From Granulicatella elegans ATCC 700633 (GTDB taxonomy: Bacteria > Bacillota > Bacilli > Lactobacillales > Aerococcaceae), in NCBI RefSeq assembly GCF_000162475.2, contig NZ_KI391971.1:808901-872900 (forward strand): DNA of 64,000 bases, read 5' to 3'. A program made the position numbers and the translations under genes. This document shows, in pieces, positions 27,745-35,686 of this stretch (positions within the stretch are counted from its first letter, which is position 1; the number at the start of each line of letters is the position of its first letter). Below the pieces are notes generated by a model. It was not told the DNA's origin. It was given only the letters and a program-made list of their open reading frames with translations, and did not search any database.

Positions 27745-28455
27745 ATGTCGGTAGAATTAGGCCCAAGACTGAAAACTGTTGCTTCTTTTTTAGAAGGGGT
27801 GACATTATTATGTGATGTTGGTTCTGACCATGCTTATTTACCGGTGTATGCCATTCAGCAGGGATTGATCACACATGCAATTGCCGGAGAAGTTGTAAAA
27901 GGTCCATACGAGTCTGCAATGCAAACCGTTCAAGATTATGTTTTAAACGATAAAATTTCTGTTCGTTTAGGGGACGGTTTAGATGTCGTTACTTCTGAAG
28001 ATGAAGTTAAAGCCATTTCTATTTGTGGTATGGGAGGAGAATTGATTGCTCGTATTTTAGAACAGGGTCGTGTAAATGGAACTTTAACGGGTAATGAGAA
28101 ATTAGTGTTACAGCCAAATGTTGCAGAACATTTATTAAGACAGTGGTTAGTGGACCATCACTATGAAATTTTAGAAGAAGTTGTAGTGGAAGATCATCAT
28201 CGCTTATATGAAATTATTGTAGCTGAAAAAAGAGAAGAGAGTGTCCCATTAACAGCAACGCAAATTAAATTCGGTCCAAAATTAATTGAGAACCCAACGG
28301 ATTTAGTGATTCGTAAATGGGAACGACAATTACGTAAAATTGAAGAAATTTTAACGCAATTGAAACAGAGCAAAGAAATTCCAATTGAAAAAGTAGAAAC
28401 ATTTAACCATCAATATCTTGAGTTGAAAGGATTGATTGATCATGCCAACCGTTAG
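27745..28455 (+). CDS. trmK: tRNA (adenine22-N1)-methyltransferase
   Basis: 236 residues. LCDVGSDHAYLPVYA is the SAM motif, and SICGMGGELIARIL followed by LQPNVAEHLLRQWL are characteristic of TrmK (formerly YqfN). It methylates N1 of A22 in tRNA. The C-terminal ~75 residues form the coiled-coil tail of the family. It overlaps the NIF3 gene by 14 bp, a common pairing in Firmicutes. RBS AAAGGAG. Confidence 0.92.
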   Translation: MSVELGPRLKTVASFLEGVTLLCDVGSDHAYLPVYAIQQGLITHAIAGEVVKGPYESAMQTVQDYVLNDKISVRLGDGLDVVTSEDEVKAISICGMGGELIARILEQGRVNGTLTGNEKLVLQPNVAEHLLRQWLVDHHYEILEEVVVEDHHRLYEIIVAEKREESVPLTATQIKFGPKLIENPTDLVIRKWERQLRKIEEILTQLKQSKEIPIEKVETFNHQYLELKGLIDHANR

Positions 28456-29566
28456 AGAGATTATCCGTAAATTTGAACAAAGAGTTCCGAAGTCTTTAGC
28501 AATGGGAAAAGATCCAATTGGCTTACATTTTGGGGATTGGAATCAAGAAGTCCAAGTAGTGATGACGACTTTAGATATTCGTCCTTCAATCATTCAAGAA
28601 GCAATTGAAAAAAATGTTGATTTAATTATAGCGCATCATCCACCAATTTTTAGACCGGTACAACAATTTGATTTAACAAATCCGCAACATAAAATGTATC
28701 AAGAAATTTTAAAACATGATATTGCGATTTATGCGGCTCATACAAACTTGGATGTTGTTTCAGGCGGTGTAAATGATTGGTTAAGTGAAGTCTTACAATT
28801 AGAAAAAGTAGAAGTACTATCTCCAACAGGAAAACTTCGTCAAATGAAAATTGCCGTATTCGTGCCTGAAGAACAAGCAAGCACAGTTCGTCAAGCAATG
28901 CATGAAGCAGGAGCAGGTCAAATCGGTAATTGTTACAAGGAATGTAGTTTTACAACTAGTGGAGTAGGACGCTTTACACCAACTGAAGGAGCGAATCCTG
29001 CAATTGGACAAGTGAATCAAGCAGAACAAGTAGTAGAAGAAAAAGTAGAAGTCATTTGTTATGAAAATCAAGTAGATGCTATTATTACTGCTATGAAAGC
29101 TAGTCATCCTTATGAAGTTCCAGCTTATGAAGTTTGGGCATTAGAAAATGATGCAAAAACACTAGGAATTGGACGAATTGGAAAATTACCTGAACCATTA
29201 TCTGTCGATGATTTTGTCACTTATGTAAAAAATCAATTCCAATTAAAAGGATTACGTTTTGTCACTCCACGAAATCGTTCGTTAGACAAGATTCGTAAAG
29301 TTGCCGTTCTAGGAGGTTCTGGTGGAAGTTTTTACCAAGCAGCTGTAGGTAAAGGGGCAGATGCATTTGTAACAGGTGATATTACGTATCATGTGGCTCA
29401 TGATATTCAAGAATCACCGATGTTATTAGTAGATGCAGGACATCATATTGAAGTCGTTTGTATTGAAAAATTAGCGAACTGGCTTGTACAATGGAATCAA
29501 GAAGAAAATTGGAATGTATCAGTGATTAAAAGTACGATTGATACAGATCCATTTGAATTTTTATAA
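28442..29566 (+). CDS. NIF3-like protein (YqfO type)
   Basis: 374 residues. Metal-binding motifs of the NIF3 family are present: LIIAHHPPIF, YAAHTNLDVVSGGVNDWL and, near the C-terminus, DAGHHIEVVCIEKLANWL. A central insertion (about residues 125-230) is the PII-like domain of the YqfO subgroup. GTP cyclohydrolase activity has been claimed for relatives but the cellular role is not settled. Start at ATG 28442 inside the end of trmK. Confidence 0.88.
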   Translation: MPTVREIIRKFEQRVPKSLAMGKDPIGLHFGDWNQEVQVVMTTLDIRPSIIQEAIEKNVDLIIAHHPPIFRPVQQFDLTNPQHKMYQEILKHDIAIYAAHTNLDVVSGGVNDWLSEVLQLEKVEVLSPTGKLRQMKIAVFVPEEQASTVRQAMHEAGAGQIGNCYKECSFTTSGVGRFTPTEGANPAIGQVNQAEQVVEEKVEVICYENQVDAIITAMKASHPYEVPAYEVWALENDAKTLGIGRIGKLPEPLSVDDFVTYVKNQFQLKGLRFVTPRNRSLDKIRKVAVLGGSGGSFYQAAVGKGADAFVTGDITYHVAHDIQESPMLLVDAGHHIEVVCIEKLANWLVQWNQEENWNVSVIKSTIDTDPFEFL

Positions 29567-29583
29567 GAAAGTAGGAATGTAAT

Positions 29584-30810
29584 ATGCCAAATCAATTAAT
29601 TGATCGTTTTATTCGTTATGTAAAAAAGGAAACTCGTTCAGATGAAGCAAGCACAACTGTTCCATCAACACCAAGTCAAACAGAGTTTTTAAAAGACTTA
29701 GTAGAAGAATTAGTAGAATTAGGATATCAAGATGTAAGATTAAATCCTAAAAATAGTTTCGTAACGGCAACAATTCCAGCTACAACTACAAAAGAAGTAC
29801 CAGTTGTTGGTTTTATTGCTCACGTAGATACAGCTGATTTTGAAGCTCGTAATGTACAACCTCAATTCCATGAAAATTATGATGGAGAAGCGATTGTATT
29901 AGATAAAGAAGGTAAATTTGTTTTATCTCCAAAAGATTTTCCAAATTTAAAAAATTATGTAGGGAAAACATTAATTACAACAGGTGGTACAACATTATTA
30001 GGAGCTGACGATAAAGCAGGTGTTAGTGAAATTGTTACTGCAGGTGCATACTTATTAGCTCATCCTGAAATCGAACACGGAAAAATTCGTGTAGCATTTG
30101 GTCCAGATGAAGAAATTGGACGTGGTGCTGATTTATTTGATGTGGAAGAATTTGGATGTGACTTTGCCTATACTATGGATGGAGGCCCAGTAGGAGAATT
30201 AGAATACGAAAGTTTCAATGCTGCTCAAGCTGAAATTACAATCCAAGGGAAAAATGTTCACCCAGGAACTGCAAAAGACACAATGGTAAATGCCTTAGAA
30301 ATTGCTCGACAATTTCAAAATGCTTTGCCTGAATTTGAAGTTCCAGAACATACTTCTGGTCGTGAAGGATTCTATCACTTAATGTATGCTAATGGTGTTG
30401 TTGAAGAAGCAAAATTAGTTTATATTATTCGTGACCATGATCGTAAATTATTCGAAGCGAAAAAAGCTTATTTACAATTAGTTGCAGATCGACTAAACGC
30501 ATCATTAGATAGTAATCGCATTTCAATTGATATGAAAGATCAATATTACAATATGGCTGAAATCATTGAAAAAGACTTTAGAGCTGTTGAAGTTGCTCAA
30601 AAAGCAATGGAAAACTTATCCATTACGCCGATTATTGAACCAATTCGTGGTGGTACAGATGGTTCTAAAATTTCATTTATGGGCTTACCAACGCCAAACA
30701 TTTTTGCAGGCGGAGAAAACTTCCACGGACGATATGAATTCGTCGCTGTAGAATCAATGGAAAAAGCACGTGATGTCATTATTGAAATCGCACAATTACT
30801 AGCGAAATAA
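29584..30810 (+). CDS. pepT: Peptidase T (tripeptide aminopeptidase)
   Basis: 408 residues of the M20 zinc family. [11 protein letters not shown] holds the first metal ligand, [12 protein letters not shown] the bridging Asp, and [15 protein letters not shown] the catalytic Glu. [29 protein letters not shown] near the end gives further ligands. It removes the N-terminal residue of tripeptides in the cytoplasm. RBS AAAGTAGGA. The next 292 bp contain repeat copy 1 and the promoter of the two-component system. Confidence 0.95.
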   Translation: MPNQLIDRFIRYVKKETRSDEASTTVPSTPSQTEFLKDLVEELVELGYQDVRLNPKNSFVTATIPATTTKEVPVVGFIAHVDTADFEARNVQPQFHENYDGEAIVLDKEGKFVLSPKDFPNLKNYVGKTLITTGGTTLLGADDKAGVSEIVTAGAYLLAHPEIEHGKIRVAFGPDEEIGRGADLFDVEEFGCDFAYTMDGGPVGELEYESFNAAQAEITIQGKNVHPGTAKDTMVNALEIARQFQNALPEFEVPEHTSGREGFYHLMYANGVVEEAKLVYIIRDHDRKLFEAKKAYLQLVADRLNASLDSNRISIDMKDQYYNMAEIIEKDFRAVEVAQKAMENLSITPIIEPIRGGTDGSKISFMGLPTPNIFAGGENFHGRYEFVAVESMEKARDVIIEIAQLLAK

Positions 30811-30815
30811 TAATA

Positions 30816-30952
30816 TGGCTTTTCTTATAGTAGCTAAGGACGGCAGCAGCTTCGCAAAGCGAATCTCATGCCTAAAAATTGAGCCTAAGGCTCAATTTTT
30901 CCTACACTATAAGCCAATCTGGCTATAGTGCTAAAGCTACAGAGAAAAGCCA
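30816..30952 (+). repeat. Structured intergenic repeat, copy 1 (long form)
   Basis: Ends TGGCTTTTCT and AGAGAAAAGCCA pair, as do inner GTAGCT and AGCTAC. Inside are hairpin A (GGC-AGCAG-C, stem TTCGC/GCGAA, TCTCAT-GCC), hairpin B (AAAATTGAGCC/GGCTCAATTTT) and hairpin C (CACTATAAGCCA/TGGCTATAGTG). It is nearly identical to copy 2 at 35375-35510, which is in the opposite orientation. A TTTTGACG tail after it also occurs, in variant form, after copies 3 and 8. Confidence 0.85.
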
Positions 30953-31102
30953 ATTTTATTTTGACGAAAGTTTATGAGTGGACGTTTAAAACTGAGCTTT
31001 TAGTGGAAGGGTACACTATTTTGTGTTCACATAGTTTATTGTAGACTATTATTAAATTATGCTAGAATATGCTTGAAATATATTTTCAAAGGAGAGTCAA
31101 TT

Positions 31103-31774
31103 ATGAAATCTAAAGTTCTAGTCGTAGATGATGATATTGCTATTTTAAGACTTATTAAAAATGTTCTAGAGAGTAAAAACTTTGTTGTGGACACACGAAC
31201 TACTATTCCTGAAATTGATATCTGTCATTTTATCGGCTATGATTTAATTATTTTAGATATCATGATGCCCCACGATGGAATTGAAATCTGTAAGTATATC
31301 CGAGAATTTATTCCTGTTCCAATCATATTTTTAACAGCCAAAAATTTAGAAGAAGATATTGTATATGGAATACAGTCCGGTGCAGATGACTATATCACAA
31401 AACCATTTAGCATACCTGAACTAGTAGCTAGAGTACAGATGCATATCCGTCGAGAAGTACGCAATAATAATTCTAGTGAGATTCTACAATTTGGAGCACT
31501 GGCAATTGATAAAACGAAAGAAGAGCTTAGAATTGCGGATATACATATTCCCACTACAAAAAGAGAATTCCAATTAATTTTGTTACTCTCCAGCAATCCT
31601 AATAGAATATTTTCAAACGAAGAACTCTTTGATTATCTTTACCCTCATGATTCTGAAACTCAGGGGAGGTCAATTACAGAGTATGTATACCAAATCAGGC
31701 AAAAATTAAAACCTTATGAAATTAATCCAATTAAAACAATCTGGGGAGGTGGTTATCAGTGGATAACGCTCTGA
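31103..31774 (+). CDS. OmpR-family response regulator
   Basis: About 223 residues. Receiver domain: acidic pair in VVDDDIA, phospho-acceptor Asp in LIILDIMMP, Thr in FLTAKN and Lys in DDYITKPF. A winged-helix domain follows, ending ITEYVYQIRQKLKPYEINPIKTIWGGGYQW. By position it should control the ABC genes at 33106-35303. Start ATG 31103 with AAGGAGAG. It overlaps the kinase gene by 16 bp. Confidence 0.92.
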   Translation: MKSKVLVVDDDIAILRLIKNVLESKNFVVDTRTTIPEIDICHFIGYDLIILDIMMPHDGIEICKYIREFIPVPIIFLTAKNLEEDIVYGIQSGADDYITKPFSIPELVARVQMHIRREVRNNNSSEILQFGALAIDKTKEELRIADIHIPTTKREFQLILLLSSNPNRIFSNEELFDYLYPHDSETQGRSITEYVYQIRQKLKPYEINPIKTIWGGGYQWITL

Positions 31775-32835
31775 CTTTTAACCAACTGATTAGACAAACA
31801 TACTTTAAAATTTTAAGACAATTTCTTATTAGTCTTTTTCTATTTTATTTTCTACCAATGTTATTTACTGCATTTACTAATATTACTGAAAAAAATGCAG
31901 GGGCATTTACCATTTATTTTAGCACGATTTCTTGGATTTATATTAGTCTTATTTTGTTTTCTATTATTGCTAAAAATATTAGCAATCTTTTAGAAAAGAT
32001 AAAGCAAGAAACAAATATTGTTTATAATCAAAGCCTACTTGGGGATATAAATGAACAATCCTCAGCTAAGTTAACTTTAATTGAACTGATTGAAACAAGA
32101 CAAAAAATTCAGGAAATGCAGTCAACGATTAAAAAAATGATTCAATCTGAAAAACAGCAAAAAAAGGAATTGATGTTTCAAGTCTCAGCTGCAGCGCATG
32201 ATTTGAAGACACCTTTAACAATTATTCAAGGAAATGCTCAATTTTTACAATCTATGGACATCACTGGAAATATTGGTCAATGTTTAGGAGATATCGAACT
32301 TGCTAGCCAACAACTTAATAAATACTTTAACCAACTAATCAATTATTCTAAAACATTCTATAATGATACTTCCAATTGGGAGAGTTTCTCATCGGATTAC
32401 TTAGTTGAATTATTTGAACAAGAAATTAAGTTACGTACTGACAAAAAGGCTAAAATCCAAATTTCAAATAACCTACCAATCCCTATTAATTTAACACTTA
32501 ATTTAAACTTATTTTTACGAGCTATCCTAAATATTATCAATAATGCAATTGACCATTCCATAAGTAATTATCCAGTCATAAGAATAGACTATCAGTTAAT
32601 GGATAATAAATTTTTTATTTCTATATGGAATAGCGATTCCTCATTTTCGGAGAATATACTTGAAAAATATGGCTTACTTTTCTATCAAGATAATCAGGAA
32701 ACAAATTTAGAACAAGGAAATCATTTCGGAATTGGATTAGCATTTGTTAATCGGGTAGCGAAAATTCATGGTGGAGAAGTGAAGTTGAGTAATTTTGAGA
32801 ATGGTGCTCTTGTCACTATTTCTATACCAGTCTAG
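31759..32835 (+). CDS. Sensor histidine kinase
   Basis: 358 residues starting at GTG 31759, with GGGGAGGTGG upstream. Two membrane segments (about residues 20-75) are joined by a very short external loop, the plan of intramembrane-sensing kinases that detect cell-envelope stress or peptides with an ABC partner. The H box is SAAAHDLKTPLTIIQG. The N box is INNAIDHS and the G box GIGLAFVNRVAKIHGG. It phosphorylates the regulator encoded before it. Confidence 0.9.
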   Translation: MDNALTFNQLIRQTYFKILRQFLISLFLFYFLPMLFTAFTNITEKNAGAFTIYFSTISWIYISLILFSIIAKNISNLLEKIKQETNIVYNQSLLGDINEQSSAKLTLIELIETRQKIQEMQSTIKKMIQSEKQQKKELMFQVSAAAHDLKTPLTIIQGNAQFLQSMDITGNIGQCLGDIELASQQLNKYFNQLINYSKTFYNDTSNWESFSSDYLVELFEQEIKLRTDKKAKIQISNNLPIPINLTLNLNLFLRAILNIINNAIDHSISNYPVIRIDYQLMDNKFFISIWNSDSSFSENILEKYGLLFYQDNQETNLEQGNHFGIGLAFVNRVAKIHGGEVKLSNFENGALVTISIPV

Positions 32836-32886
32836 TCTTTAGTTTTCAACTATGATAATCTTCAAACTTTAAATTAATAACTACTT

Positions 32887-32916
32887 TCGTCATCTTGTTT
32901 AAGGTGGCGATTTTTT
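32887..32916 (+). terminator. Terminator after two-component genes
   Basis: TCGTCATCTT pairs with AAGGTGGCGA (two G-U pairs) over a GTTT loop, then T6. Confidence 0.75.
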
Positions 32917-32957
32917 ATTGGGTTGATTTACTTTTATATCTATTTCTATGATAAGAA

Positions 32958-32992
32958 TTTCTGATATTTTTCTGATATTTATTTTGTATAAC
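32958..32992 (+). promoter_or_regulatory. Probable response-regulator operator and promoter of ABC operon
   Basis: TTTCTGATATT occurs twice in perfect tandem (32958-32968 and 32969-32979), an 11-bp period expected for side-by-side OmpR-type subunits. TATAAC at 32987-32992 serves as -10, so the repeats cover the -35 region. This is typical of a promoter activated by a phosphorylated regulator. A long leader with an AT repeat (33009-33022) follows to the ATG at 33106. Confidence 0.6.
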
Positions 32993-33105
32993 AAGAAGTG
33001 TAGACGACATATATATATATATGGAATTTGATGGTATACCAATTGATAAAGAGATAAATTTATTTAAGTCTCAAAAATTATATTTGTAAAAGGTGGAAAA
33101 GATAA

Positions 33106-33804
33106 ATGATACAATTTGAGAAAATTAGCAAAGGTTTTATTAGTAAGAGTGTTCTTTCAGAAGTTTCGTTTACGGCAAAAGAGGGAGAAATAACGGCACT
33201 AATTGGTCCAAATGGGTCTGGTAAATCGACTTTAATAAAAATATTACTAGGTTTGATTTCCCCAGATGAAGGCAGAGCGACTTTTGATGGAAAAAGTTAT
33301 GAAGAATTAGGTAAATACCCCTTTAGATATGTAGGTGCATTTTTAGATAGTTTTCAACCAAATCCAACAAGGACAGCCTATAGTCACTTAAGGTGGATTG
33401 CTTTAACTAGTGGTATAGATAAGAAGAGATGTTTAGAATGTTTAAAATTAGTTGGTCTTCATGATGTTGGTAATAAAAGGATAAAAGACTACTCCCTTGG
33501 AATGAAACAAAGATTGGGGCTGGCTACGGCTATTTTAGCGAATCCTAAAATACTTATTTTGGATGAACCCATTAATGGACTCGATCCAGATGGAATTAGA
33601 TGGGTTAGAGAGTTTCTAAGAGAATTTGTTAGAGGCGGTAAAATAGTTTTAATCACAAGTCATTATATGAATGAATTAGAACTTACAGTTGATAAAATTG
33701 TAGGATTATCAAATGGTAAGATAGTAATTGATGGTAGTAGCAAAGATGTTCTTGAAGAATATGGCTCTTTTGAGGAAGCCTATTTTAAATCTGTTATAAA
33801 TTAA
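33106..33804 (+). CDS. Lantibiotic/bacitracin-resistance-type ABC ATPase
   Basis: 232 residues. Walker A GPNGSGKST, signature SLGMKQRLG, Walker B ILILDEPINGLDPDGI, H-loop ITSHYMNE. The sequence FLDSFQPNPTRTAYSHLRW after Walker A is typical of the BcrA/LanF group, which protects cells from membrane-active peptides. It heads a three-gene operon with two permeases, downstream of a dedicated two-component system. RBS AGGTGG. Confidence 0.87.
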   Translation: MIQFEKISKGFISKSVLSEVSFTAKEGEITALIGPNGSGKSTLIKILLGLISPDEGRATFDGKSYEELGKYPFRYVGAFLDSFQPNPTRTAYSHLRWIALTSGIDKKRCLECLKLVGLHDVGNKRIKDYSLGMKQRLGLATAILANPKILILDEPINGLDPDGIRWVREFLREFVRGGKIVLITSHYMNELELTVDKIVGLSNGKIVIDGSSKDVLEEYGSFEEAYFKSVIN

Positions 33805-33820
33805 AGGGGGGTAAACTTTT

Positions 33821-34621
33821 ATGAAAAATATAAGTAGTGAATTATACAAAATATTCTCATTGCCACTCTTTTGGAGGGGAGTAGCAATTTTGATTGGAAT
33901 CAGTGTATTCTTTACCTTTCAAAATATTCAAGTAATTAATGCGATAGCAAATGGGAATACAGAAATTCTTATACTAGAAGATACGACTAGTCAATTAACA
34001 GAGTTTCAAACAGTAAGAGATGCGATATTATCTTCTCCTTACCAATCTAGTATATTATTTTTTCCAATCTTATTTGCACTGATTCTATCTACGGAGTATA
34101 AATTTGGACAGGAATCATTTACTAAATTATTAACACCAAAATGGCAGACAGTTTTAACAGGTCAGATTTGTTCTGGAATAATTGTATCTAGTATATTGAC
34201 GGTTGTTCTATCTTTAATAAATAGTGCGATGCTCTATGCAATGTTAGATGAAACATTACAAAATTATCTTAACTTAGGTCTTGTTTTAGAAGTAACGTTA
34301 AGAATTATTATCTTTTCCATAACACTGACATTACTTTCAATGTTTTTAGTAAAGATAACAAGAAAGCCTATTCCGTCTGTCATTATTATTGTAAGTATTC
34401 TTGTTATAACTTTATCAGGCATATTGAGAATTGTTTCTCCGACGCTTGAAAATTTATTTCCTTTAACAGGTGCAAAGTCATTCGCATTTGGAAGAGTAGA
34501 AAATAACAATCCTTCAGAAATGTATGGTTTATTATTATTATTATCTCAAGCATCAATAGTAACTATAATGATGTATATTAAAGCTTGGTATAAAAATAAG
34601 AAGGAGAAGAAACATGGATGA
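33821..34621 (+). CDS. ABC-2 permease (LanE-like)
   Basis: 266 residues with six membrane segments. The early ELYKIFSLPLFWRG and EYKFGQESFTKLLTPKWQ segments fit ABC-2 permeases of the BcrB/LanE type. RBS AAAGGGGGG. It overlaps the next permease by 8 bp. Confidence 0.8.
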   Translation: MKNISSELYKIFSLPLFWRGVAILIGISVFFTFQNIQVINAIANGNTEILILEDTTSQLTEFQTVRDAILSSPYQSSILFFPILFALILSTEYKFGQESFTKLLTPKWQTVLTGQICSGIIVSSILTVVLSLINSAMLYAMLDETLQNYLNLGLVLEVTLRIIIFSITLTLLSMFLVKITRKPIPSVIIIVSILVITLSGILRIVSPTLENLFPLTGAKSFAFGRVENNNPSEMYGLLLLLSQASIVTIMMYIKAWYKNKKEKKHG

Positions 34622-35303
34622 AATGATATATGCTCTTATGTATAAAAAATATAGTTTAATTACTGTGAAAATACAAATTTTAAGTCAGTTATTGCTTACT
34701 TTATTTATCTGTATTCTTAGTTTAATAACATTTGAAATCAATGATAATGATATTATACTATCTAATAATCAAATTTTGGTAATTTCATCTTATTTATTTA
34801 TGATAGGCGGACTGATAAATGGCTCTATAGAAGTCGAGAATTCAGAATCTAAAATAGTCTATTTATTAACCGGAAACAAAAATAACAGTACACAAAAAAT
34901 TATGATTGTTGAGATAATAGACTGTGTATTACAAGCAATTCTATCATTGTTAGTTATCGTAAGTTTCTTCATTGTTAAAGGAACTATTAAGGAAGTTAGC
35001 TTAATACAGTTTTTCTCTTATCTTTTTAGTAGCATTTTGTGTTTCTTGATTGCATATTATTTAACTTTATTTTTTAAGAGTTCGATGACAGCATTAGCTA
35101 CTTTGTTACTATTTCCAATATTAGTTATTCCCTATATTGAACGTGTACTTCCTGTAGTATTACCATACATCTATTCTGAAGCTATTGCTGAAAGTTTCAA
35201 AATATCAGCAATGTCTTCTAGTCATATTCTATTATTATTATGGAATTTGATTTTACTCTTATTAATCTATTTGAAAGTCAAAAAGAGGTTGAAAAAGGAT
35301 TAG
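34614..35303 (+). CDS. ABC-2 permease (LanG-like)
   Basis: 229 residues with about six membrane segments and little sequence that can be recognised. It starts with GGAGAAG upstream and overlaps the previous permease. Together with 33106 and 33821 it forms an ATPase plus two permeases, the LanFEG layout. No lantibiotic synthesis gene is near, so it is more likely a resistance system than producer immunity. The 383 bp after it hold repeat copy 2 and a leader hairpin. Confidence 0.72.
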   Translation: MDEMIYALMYKKYSLITVKIQILSQLLLTLFICILSLITFEINDNDIILSNNQILVISSYLFMIGGLINGSIEVENSESKIVYLLTGNKNNSTQKIMIVEIIDCVLQAILSLLVIVSFFIVKGTIKEVSLIQFFSYLFSSILCFLIAYYLTLFFKSSMTALATLLLFPILVIPYIERVLPVVLPYIYSEAIAESFKISAMSSSHILLLLWNLILLLLIYLKVKKRLKKD

Positions 35304-35374
35304 TCGAAATATGTTATCTACAGTTGAAAATCCCATATTTATCGAAAATACATCAACATCTGACAAAATACAAA

Positions 35375-35510
35375 TGGCTTTTCTCTGTAGCTTTAGCACT
35401 ATAAGCCAGATGGGCTTATAGTGCAGGAAAAATTGAGACCTTAGGCTCAATTTTTAGGCATGAATCAGCAGAGCTGGTTGCTGCCGTCCTTAGCTACTGT
35501 AGGAAAGCCA
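35375..35510 (-). repeat. Structured intergenic repeat, copy 2 (long form, inverted)
   Basis: On the minus strand it reads TGGCTTTCCT to AGAGAAAAGCCA and matches copy 1 almost base for base, except in hairpin A. There the copy-1 stem TTCGC/GCGAA is replaced by CAGC/GCTG, so pairing is kept. Hairpins B (AAAATTGAG/CTCAATTTT) and C (CACTATAAGCC with GGCTTATAGTG) are present. With copy 1 it brackets 31103-35303 in inverted orientation. Confidence 0.85.
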
Positions 35511-35623
35511 ATTGTATTTATTGTCTATGCTTTCTTATCATATCAGTAGATAAATTTTCTAAAAATCGTTACAATAGAGTAGAGTTTAACAGTAAAATCT
35601 AATCTAATGACGACACAAAATAT

Positions 35624-35667
35624 AATAGATTTGGATTTATAATTAGATAAATTCAAATCTATTTTTT
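35624..35667 (+). terminator. Hairpin with T run just before rqcH
   Basis: AATAGATTTG pairs with CAAATCTATT, with an inner GATTTAT/ATAAATT stem, and runs into T7. It ends only 20 bp before the rqcH start, and a TACAAT box lies upstream near 35570. It may be a leader attenuator or simply the end of upstream transcription. Confidence 0.6.
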
Positions 35668-35686
35668 TATCTATATGGAGGAACTT

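Noticed and set aside
33009-33022. AT dinucleotide run as a phase-variable switch
   Set aside because: Only about seven units, inside a long leader and not between promoter boxes or within the gene; no evidence it affects expression.
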